From the NCBI RefSeq assembly GCF_030445035.2, contig NC_080689.1, positions 26,255,278-26,319,277 of the forward strand: a stretch of DNA of 64,000 nt, in the 5' to 3' direction. This document shows positions 56,963-64,000 of this stretch, one piece after another. Source of the stretch: Dasypus novemcinctus. Its lineage: Eukaryota; Chordata; Mammalia; Cingulata; Dasypodidae. How positions within the stretch are numbered: the stretch's first letter is position 1; the number at the start of each line of letters is the position of its first letter. Both the position numbers and the translations under genes were made by a program. The notes beneath the pieces are model-generated. The model had not been told where the DNA came from. It was given only the letters and a program-made list of their open reading frames with translations, and made no database searches.

Positions 56963-59900
56963 GGGTTGGAGCCAATTAGTGTCCACTGAAACTATTCTCA
57001 CATAACATATGTCAGGGCAATATTCAGCTTCAATAAATTCAAAGGTGGCCAACATTATTCAGTTGCTGTGGCAGCAGTCTAACTTGAGATTTACATACAT
57101 CATTTATCCTTAAAATTGCTATGTTAAATAGGACAATTAAAGTTTTTTAGTTATTAACTAGCATAAGCATATAATGGTTTAGGTGGAAGCTTGCAACCTA
57201 AAAATTACTTTATCCATTTTGTGTGATCACTACATCTATAAAAAATTCTTTAATTCAATATAAAAATTAATTTACCCCTTTCCTCCTGTGGTCATTGTTT
57301 TTACCCCCCATCCATATACAGGGACAAAAAAAAAAAAGCATGGGGCATGTTTCTTTCTCACCATGAAATTCTACAATTTGAATTCATAGGACTAAACACA
57401 TTTTAATAACATTTTAGCTAACATCTAAGCAGGGAAAGCAAAGCAACTTCAGAATGTTACTATCTAATATTTTAATCTATATAGCACCAATTCTCTAAAG
57501 AGCTCAAAGACTACAAAGTAAGGCAGTATGCACACAAATTGTGCTAAGAAAATTATTTTAGCTTACCTTCTTTTTGGAGATGGTGATCTGGACTTTGACC
57601 GGCTGTCAAAACATGAGAAATCCTATTAAGAAGAGATACTAAACCAATCCCTTTTTTAATGGAGCACAATGAAATGACCTCCCCACCCCATTTCCAAAGC
57701 TTAAGATGTCAGGCTGTAGTTAAACTTGAGAAAGAAAGAAAAAAAAAAACCTACTAGTTGTTGCTAACAAAAGCTAATCCCCCTTCCAACAACTCTTTTT
57801 TCATAAAACGAACAATGAACTGCTTGCTGTACTTCATTAGAATTGATCTTTTACACTCTTACTTTTTAAGCACATGCTTGTCACAATGCCCCTCCAAGCA
57901 CCAATCAGTTTTAGTAAACAAAAGCCTTATAAGAGAATCCCCAACATTAAGTCAATTCTCATTCCCTTAGTCAGGAAGTCAACCTGTAACAAGACCATTC
58001 ATATATGCAGTTCTAACATTTCATTTGGTGACAGAATACAAGATCCCCACTTAATGCTAGTTTTGGAGTTAAAGAGTTAAAATTTCAACCATTTAGAACA
58101 TTTTGAATTCTTTGAATATTGGTGCCATAACTAGAAGAGAACTAATCATTTTCACCCTACCTGCTCCTTGGTCGTGATATAGACCTGGATCTTGACCTTG
58201 ACCTTGAACGGGACCTTAAAAAAAAAAAAAAGGCAAATTACACTTAAACCATTAGCCAAAAGGAAAAATTCCCTTAAAAACACCTACGAAACACATTAGG
58301 TACTCTAGGAACAAAGAGACTAAATTTAACTGAGATGAAATTTTGCCCCCCATTTGTCAAAAATGTGAACAGGTATCTTTGCAACAAGCTGTTATCAGAT
58401 TAAAGCAGGCACCATTTTGTTTTACTCAATGACCTGTTTTTTTGTCAATTCCTGTAGAGAGAAGCAATATTAGGTTTCACACTGAGTAATATCCAAAAAA
58501 CAAAAATAGGTACTAAAGTTTAGAAATATTTTCATCAGTTTTCAAAAGAAGTTGGTGATTTGATTTGGAAACAAAATCTTAGACCAGGCAAGAGCACCCA
58601 AACAAAGTTCAATTGCTTAAGCCTGGTAAATGCAAAGTAAAACTTTACTCTCATATCAGCATGCTACCCTGGTTCAGTGCTACCAATTTGTCTGGCAAAC
58701 TTATCAGGCCATGCCATACACGTTTTTTAAGATCTTGGGGTCCCACATCAAATTAAGCGCACTTATCTAAAGGAGATCTGGGGATTTCTCCAATGGACTA
58801 GAACATTTAAATATCTCATGCTGTTATTACTGAACAGCATATTCTCCACTGGCATTATTGACCACTAACTCATCATCTCTGAAATATGCTATTAACTTGC
58901 TTTCTAGCAATTTACTTACTTTATAACCTTTTAAGGCCCCCTGCAGGGAAATAACAAAATTAAGGTTCTTTGTTTGAATTTTAACTTTAAATTTCAATGT
59001 GTAAGCTGCCTTATTAAAGTACACACTCATCCATGTGTTTACTAACATCCTAGACACATTTTTCAGGGTTGCAAATTCGTCCCATGATGCCCTCCCAAAG
59101 TGCTAAATGTTTCAGCTTGTTTCTAAATCCCTTTCTGGTTTTAACAGGCCTTATCAAGCTCAGGCAACTACTGTTTTCAGAGCTTTCATTTACCTGAACT
59201 CCATACACAAATGCAATGCCAGAAAAGTAACACGGCAACATGCCTAACTCAAAGTTTGGAATGATCTGAGGATTTGTGCTAACTCTTATCACCACAGCCT
59301 TTCTAACAAGGCTTAAAACCTTATGCTTCTCTTCACCTGCAAAACTAGGGAAACAGCCATTACAGATTTTATATAAATTCCACTTTTTACATTTCCACCT
59401 TTTTCTGGAGTAATCTTTTCAAATTGTCTGTAAAAGAAACTACCTACTGCTGCCTTTAATATGTGACAATCCTAATACAAATAAAGGGGAGAAAAACTGT
59501 TACATACTGGAAATACCTCGATCCTTTTATAGAACCAGACCTAGATCTTCTGAGTGAAGCAGATCTCGACCTACGGAGAGACACAGATCTTGATCGCCGA
59601 GGAGATGCTGATCTTGACCTAAAAGTTAAATCAAAGTTAAGTTCACCTCCAAATAAAGTATTTTGATTTGCAGACTTTTATTTTAAGCAAGATCTCTTCA
59701 CCTCCGTCCTCTGCTCCTGCTGCGTGAGCGAGAATATCGCCTTCCTCTGGATCTTGAATGCGATCTAGACCGTGACCTATGTTTCAAGTTAGAAAAAATT
59801 AAAATGTCAGATGGCAACTCATTTAAAGAGTTTATGTGCCTCTGCTGAAATCAAATCTCAACACTATTTAAATTTAGTGTCTCATTTGGAAATAAACTCT

Positions 59901-62239
59901 GGGCCTATTTTTTTTTTTTTACTACCTAAAAAAAGATTTGTTAAAAGCTGAATTACATCTTAGAATTACAAAATATAAAAACACTGTAATGTGTATTTAA
60001 AATAAACCTTGCAAGTTTGCAGGTCGACCCTCTTTGGCCCATGGTCTAGTAGATCTAGACGATCTAGAAGTATCTATAGCCGATCGCTGCATCTAGATGT
60101 TTTCTTCAATCTAACGACGATCAAACTGACAGCCAAATGAGCCAGGTGAGGCTTGATTGACGCAAGAAGATTTTTCTAGTTGGGAATGTGGTCAATCTGG
60201 TGTTCCTCTTTCTAAACCGGAGGGGGCCCCAATTGTAAGCCAAATTTACTGTTACGGCGATCACCGTCTCAAATTTTCTGCCCTTTAAAGAATAAGGTGA
60301 AGCTAGGTGTAGATGACTCGAGGGGATCTGGCCTCTTATGCTGATCACCTCAAGGTCTAGGAGGATCTTAATTGTCGGATTTGCAAGGCGCCTCAGCATG
60401 ATATCATAAGGCTCGTGACATTCTGAATCAAGGCGACTGACTCAAACGAAGAAACCTGAAAGGTTTTGACCAGGTTGATTATTAATATATTAACATTTGT
60501 TTAATTATACAAAAATTGTAAAATACACCTGTACAATTAACATTCAAGTTTATAGAAAAATACTATTTTCTGCCTTGCTAATAAAAGAATTACTTGATTA
60601 ACTTGTATACCAACCACTTTTTCAAAATAAATACCTGCTCCTTCGCCGTCGGCTATAGCGATGACAATCATAAGCATAATGTCCCTTTTCACCACACTCA
60701 TAGCATCTATCATTAGGATCAAAGGGACGTCGGGCAGGTGGTCTATCAAAACGAGATCTCCGAGGCATGCCTGTTGATAGCTCAACTCTCACTCGTGAAC
60801 CACAGATCACCCTAGAAAGGAAACAATCCTAAAGTTAAAAACAAGTGAATGCTACAACCTCTCCAACCACTTCTTCCACCCAGAAGCTTCAGTTATCTTT
60901 TCTGTTCTTTTAACCTTCAGGCATAAACGAACTATGGTCAGGTATTTATTGTCACCTCAATATAGAATTCAAGATTGGCACCCGCCTAACTACCTAACAT
61001 TAAATTGTGTAACTGACATCTTACTTACTTCCCATCCAGTCCTCGCACAGCATCTTCTGCATCTCTGGGATCTTCAAATTCCACAAAGGCAAATCCTGGA
61101 GGATTTCTCGCAATCCACACAGTTCTTAACGGACCATAATAACTGAAAGCCCTTTCTAACTCTCCTTTGCCAGCACCAGTTCCCAGGTTACCAACATACA
61201 CCTTGGTCTCTGTTTAAAAACGCAAATAAAAGAAGGCATGTTATGCAAAACTCTGCCTATGTTTCAAATGAATTCTTTAAGGACCACCCTTAAGGCTATG
61301 CAAAACGTGCTAATGGTCTATCAAGGGTTTAATTTACACATTAACCGGTCAAGTCGGTAAATTCTGGAAAAGCTGGGCTCGAAGTTCTTAACATATTTAC
61401 AACCCTCTACAACACAAGCAAAGATGCGTGGTAGGACATGCGGAGGCTCGGGGCGGCCCCTGCCCTGGCCCCGCCCCCGCGTCCCGGCAGCCCCGGGCAC
61501 GCTCGCAGCGCGCGGGCCGCTGGTGGCGGGCGGGCCCCGGCAGCGGCTCGACCCGCGGAGCAGGGCTGCGCCGGCTCTCGTCCTCCGCGGCAACCGCCCC
61601 AGGCGCAGGCTCGCCCAAGACTCCAGCTCCCCGCCCCAGAGTCATAATCCGCGCTCGAAAAAGCTAAAAGAGAAAAGAAACCAGCCGCCAGACGGGGAAG
61701 ATTATTTCCCTACTCCTATTCCGAAAGTTGACCGATTGACGAGAATGCGCAGCTCGCGGGTGCCTCACTTTAGCTCCGTCTCAAATTTAACCTGCTTTTT
61801 ATAACTGCGAACCGATCGGTCCACTAAAGTGGCGGGAAAACGCTGAGGAAATGCGCCACCACGGTCGTCAATGTGCGCAAAATGGCAGCCGCCGCCGAAA
61901 GCGGGGGGGGGGGGGGGGGGGGGGGGCGGCGGGCGGCTCCAGGACGGGCAACCGGAAAATAGTGACCACCCCCGGCCCCGGGCCTGACTGACAGCGAAAA
62001 TACCCAAGAATGAGTAAGGAACCAGGTACAAACGTACACCCGCCACCCTCTTCCTTCAATACCCCCGGCTGCCTCCTGCTTCGTAAGGCGTGCGCCGAAG
62101 CCGCCATTACGCACGCGGAATAACCGTCTCCCAACCGCCGCTTAAACACTACGGCCTCCCAATACCCACTACACCCGCACCACCGTCCCTCAGTGGGCCC
62201 TAGTCTCTTACCTCCCCCGTACCGCCCGTAACGCGACAT
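56874..62239 (-). CDS. SRSF7: serine/arginine-rich splicing factor 7 (9G8), complete coding region, eight exons
   Basis: SRSF7 is a nuclear SR protein that binds exonic enhancers (GAY-type motifs), promotes spliceosome assembly and acts as an NXF1 export adaptor. The exons join as complement of 62239-62212, 61209-61029, 60811-60635, 59776-59702, 59618-59508, 58214-58161, 57602-57567, 56928-56874. These total 717 nt, 238 residues plus TGA, the same length as the human protein. The RRM has RNP2 VYVGNL (residues 13-18) and RNP1 GFAFVEF (48-54). A CCHC zinc knuckle [14 protein letters not shown] spans 106-119 and distinguishes SRSF7 from SRSF3. The RS domain runs from about 121 to the end with repeated SR, RRSRS and SPRR units. 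All introns are GT-AG. Autoregulation through a poison exon in intron 3 is likely. Compared with the human protein as I recall it, SPSR reads SRSR near 183 and the penultimate Met is Ile. Confidence 0.98.
56929..56959 (-). repeat. SRSF7: 29-nt homopolymer at the SRSF7 exon 8 acceptor
   Basis: On the - strand T(29) is immediately followed by AG and the exon. It acts as the polypyrimidine tract and is also a length-unstable microsatellite. Confidence 0.9.
57567..57602 (-). CDS. SRSF7: SRSF7 exon 7 (36 nt microexon-size, RS domain)
   Basis: This exon encodes [11 protein letters not shown] between split Ser codons. The acceptor is GTTTTGACAG and the donor is gtaagc. The small size is normal for this gene. 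Confidence 0.95.
58161..58214 (-). CDS. SRSF7: SRSF7 exon 6 (54 nt, RS domain)
   Basis: This exon encodes [17 protein letters not shown]. The acceptor is a 14-nt T run followed by AAG, and the donor is gtaggg. It is in frame with both neighbours. Confidence 0.95.
59508..59618 (-). CDS. SRSF7: SRSF7 exon 5 (RS domain) with two in-frame donors
   Basis: This exon encodes [19 protein letters not shown] and on to GSIKGS. Two donors exist 9 nt apart: a proximal AG/gtattt ending the exon at 59517, and a distal CA/gtatgt ending it at 59508. The distal choice adds Tyr-Phe-Gln, as in the human 238-residue isoform; the proximal choice keeps frame and gives 235 residues. Confidence 0.94.
59702..59776 (-). 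CDS. SRSF7: SRSF7 exon 4 (75 nt, RS domain)
   Basis: This exon encodes [19 protein letters not shown] and on to RGR. The acceptor ends ACATAG and the donor is gtgaag. It is separated from the next exon by a very short 83-nt intron (59619-59701). Confidence 0.96.
60005..60460 (-). promoter_or_regulatory. SRSF7: SRSF7 intron 3 poison-cassette-exon region
   Basis: The middle of intron 3 differs sharply from its AT-rich edges, with balanced base use and several GAY/GATC/CTAGA motifs. A cassette acceptor CCTTTCAG is at 60463-60456. Splicing exon 3 to 60455 reads Arg, eight sense codons, then TGA at 60430-60428, so inclusion truncates the protein before the RS domain. A good donor, GAG/gtgatc, follows at 60349/60348; a weaker AAG/gtttat lies near the far end. 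SR genes including SRSF7 are known to carry ultraconserved poison exons at this place that feed nonsense-mediated decay. The exact 3' end of the cassette is not resolved here. Confidence 0.75.
60635..60811 (-). CDS. SRSF7: SRSF7 exon 3 (177 nt, RRM end, linker, zinc knuckle)
   Basis: This exon encodes [20 protein letters not shown], the Arg/Pro-rich linker [16 protein letters not shown] and the CCHC knuckle, ending in HRYSRRRRS. The linker is the segment known to contact the NXF1 export receptor. The donor is gtattt (weak), as expected for an exon upstream of a regulated poison exon. Confidence 0.98.
61029..61209 (-). CDS. SRSF7: SRSF7 exon 2 (181 nt, RRM)
   Basis: This exon encodes [18 protein letters not shown] and on to RGLDG, most of the RRM with both RNP motifs. 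The acceptor is a T-rich tract ending CAG, and the donor is gtaagtaag, close to the consensus. Confidence 0.98.
61903..61926 (+). repeat. SRSF7: poly-G run of 24 in SRSF7 intron 1
   Basis: An uninterrupted G(24) followed by CGGCGGGCGGC, within the CpG island. It reads as C(24) in the transcript strand. Confidence 0.9.
62212..62239 (-). CDS. SRSF7: SRSF7 exon 1 coding part
   Basis: ATG at 62239-62237 opens MSRYGRYGG plus the first base of a Glu codon, followed by the strong donor gtaaga. The GC-rich, TATA-containing promoter directly upstream supports this start. Confidence 0.97.
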
Positions 62240-62363
62240 CACTGGCCCGCGTGCTCTGCTCTTTCAGCTCGCAACGCCCAGGAAATGACTGAAGAGAAAG
62301 CTACAGTACACCTTCACTCTCCAACGATCCCGGCGGCACTACAAGGAAGAGCCCGGGTTCGGA

Positions 62364-62371
62364 TTTATATA
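62364..62371 (-). promoter_or_regulatory. SRSF7: TATA box of SRSF7
   Basis: The - strand reads TATATAAA here, inside otherwise GC-rich sequence. It predicts a transcription start near 62335-62340 and a 5' UTR of about 100 nt before the ATG at 62239. Confidence 0.7.
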
Positions 62372-62387
62372 TGCGGCGGCTTGGCTT

Positions 62388-62398
62388 TGCGCATGCGT
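62388..62398. promoter_or_regulatory. NRF-1-like site upstream of SRSF7
   Basis: TGCGCATGCGT matches the palindromic NRF-1 consensus in all but its last positions and lies about 17 bp upstream of the TATA box, a usual position for housekeeping promoters. Confidence 0.55.
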
Positions 62399-62599
62399 AA
62401 TCTCGACGTTCTGCGCGGCACAAAGGAGCTGGGCGGAAACAGCCAAGAAGCCGCGCGGAGGGAAACTGAAGACTGAAAGACTCTGGTCACGGGCGGAGGG
62501 ATACGTTTCCATGGGAACGCCACTATCTTGCTTGTAAATCGGCCGCCTTTCCCCCTTGTCCTGCTTTCCCCGCCCCCTTCCCCCCCCCGTATTCTCCCC

Positions 62600-64000
62600 A
62601 TTTTCTTTCCCTTCCCCCTACCCTTTTTCCCCTTCCATTTCCCCCCATTTAGGGACCCTCAGTTCTAGGAATCTTACAGGTGCATTAGGCCGGCCTTATG
62701 AAAGGCTGTAAAATTTAGTCGCTGATGTTGCGGCCGTCGCTACCTTTCTGCTGGGGGACCTGGCCAGTCAGCTACCCTGTGATTCTTGGGGCTCATCAGA
62801 GGTAATCGGGAATTTGGCCCGGGTGGGAACTCCATGACCCCCCCTCCCCCACCCCCCGCCGCCCTTTCTGAGTAGTGGTCTCCTTACGGCCGGCCCCAAA
62901 AGGCATGACGTGTCCAGGGTACTGGTGATAATACCTCCCGTCCCGCACAGACCCCGGAGCTCTCCAGAACCAACCACCAGTTTGTTGCCGACACGCTTGG
63001 AATCTGGGGGACAAAGGAATAGAGAGTTTTTTATGTTTTTGGTTTGGTTTTGTGTTCCCCACGTTATATTGAAATTGTGACGAAACTCCAAATCCTTAAA
63101 GCTTTCTGAAATCATTTGCATCTGAGGCATCAATTTATTTGTGCTTCCCTTTTGGTCCTTTATCCTTTGAAATGGTAACATCTTATCCGCTAGTATTCTG
63201 AAATCTTTAAGGGTTTGGACTTTCTCATCTTTGAATCCTCGCACTGGAGTAGCCCCTGCTCAGCCGCTCAATATGTATGGAAAAAAATGAAAACCTTACT
63301 TACATTAGAACTGCAAAAAAACCCAGTTTTGATTTTATGCATTGTATTTGCCAGACACATTTCTACAAATGCAGATTCAAGTTCATTTTTACCAGCCCGC
63401 AAAGAACAGACATTATATCATAAGTATTTGGAATACCCAAGTTTGGAAATGTTCCACATGAAAGAGAAAATCCTTAGGTATTTTTGTGTTTATCTTTTTC
63501 ATTTCTTCTAACTTCCCTTTGTGATATAGGTATACACGCAGAGAAGAGGCCTTAGGTGAATAAAGGATAGATTTTCTGTCCAGGTAATGTTACAAATCTA
63601 TACATATATTTCAAATCTATCCAAATTATCAAAAGGAAAATCAGCAATGTCTCTAAAAATATCTCTAGCAGAAAAAAAAATTTATAGAGTATATTTCTTC
63701 TTTAAGGCTAATTGACTTTTATTGACATAATGGGGTTCTTCTCAAAATGATTTAAATAATCATAGAGATCTTTCTGTATAGTCCCTGTAAAACAATATCA
63801 ATTCCATAAAGCCTCAATAATTTGACTTTCTTTTATTAACAAGTTATAAAAATTTCTATTGAACTAAGCATAAGATAACTTATTGGAAGATAGTACTTAT
63901 TATACTGCATAGATACTAATAGGCCTCAATAACTATTTTTTGGCCCTGAATACAAGTCTGTTGTACTACAGAGGATTTCTAAGCAAATTACAGTGTAAAA
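62600..64000. other. upstream flank of SRSF7, no gene identified
   Basis: The first ~300 bp are C/T-rich and GC-rich and then grade to AT-rich sequence. GEMIN6 is the next gene in human, but no exon of it is recognisable here. Confidence 0.5.

Larger units (their letters stand above)
61420..62600. promoter_or_regulatory. SRSF7: CpG island over SRSF7 promoter, exon 1 and intron 1
   Basis: The stretch is rich in CpG (runs such as CCGCGGCAACCGCCC and GCGCGCGGGCCGC) in contrast to the AT-rich flanks. It covers the promoter, exon 1 and most of intron 1. YY1-like ATGGC cores occur near 61882 and, inverted, near 62103. A poly-G run of 24 sits at 61903-61926. Confidence 0.8.

Noticed and set aside
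60121-60399. 92-codon - strand open frame inside SRSF7 intron 3
   Set aside because: It lies in the conserved cassette region but is not in the RRM frame and has no SR-type composition; an effect of RNA-level constraint is more likely than a protein.
62768-63244. 158-codon - strand open frame upstream of SRSF7
   Set aside because: It is the longest frame outside clear repeats, but no known domain is recognised, its second half runs through G-rich promoter-flank sequence, and no splice or start context supports it.

Overview
The window is mammalian nuclear DNA, almost certainly from an armadillo (Xenarthra, Dasypus-like). The main evidence is more than twenty copies of a tRNA-derived SINE with the head GCGGACTTGGCCCAATGGATAGG, a poly-purine/AAATAAATAAATC tail and clear target-site duplications; this matches the DAS-SINE family known from the nine-banded armadillo. 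Older mammalian repeats (MIR, L2, L1M, MaLR LTRs, hAT-Charlie) fill much of the rest. There are no bacterial-type operons.

Two protein-coding genes can be read exon by exon and lie tail to tail. On the + strand are the last four coding exons of GALM (galactose mutarotase): 2205-2286, 38225-38366, 39618-39792 and 40396-40473, all with GT/AG borders and a continuous frame equivalent to residues 185-342. The first three exons lie upstream of the window. One ~36 kb intron (2287-38224) makes up more than half of the window and holds most of the repeats. On the - strand is the complete SRSF7 gene (SR splicing factor 9G8): eight coding exons between 62239 and 56874, 717 nt in total, encoding 238 residues as RRM, CCHC zinc knuckle and RS domain. 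It has a GC-rich promoter with a TATA box and an NRF-1-like site. GALM next to SRSF7 in this orientation matches human chromosome 2p22.

Layout: 1-2204 GALM intron 3 (SINE pairs, L1 3' ends, MIR); 2287-38224 GALM intron 4 (about 15 SINE insertions, a 3.3 kb L1 inside a SINE, a 14-bp minisatellite in a GC-rich patch, and a solo LTR ending 50 bp before exon 5); 38367-40395 short introns, one carrying a ~0.5 kb partial tandem duplication; 40474 to ~41560 the GALM 3' UTR; ~41560-55390 the convergent intergenic space (SINEs, L1 ORF1/ORF2 remnant, MER5A-like and hAT-Charlie elements, a CTCF-like motif); ~55390-62340 SRSF7; 62400-64000 upstream flank with no recognised gene.

The two genes do unrelated jobs: GALM interconverts galactose anomers ahead of the Leloir pathway, and SRSF7 controls splicing and mRNA export. 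The most informative regulatory feature is SRSF7 intron 3, whose ~450 bp unusual core contains a cassette-exon acceptor that would put a stop codon in frame after eight sense codons. This fits the known ultraconserved poison-exon autoregulation of SR protein genes. I found no clearly novel gene system. The most unusual signals are the long L1 3' UTR family, SINE composites that share one target duplication, and repeat changes close to splice sites.
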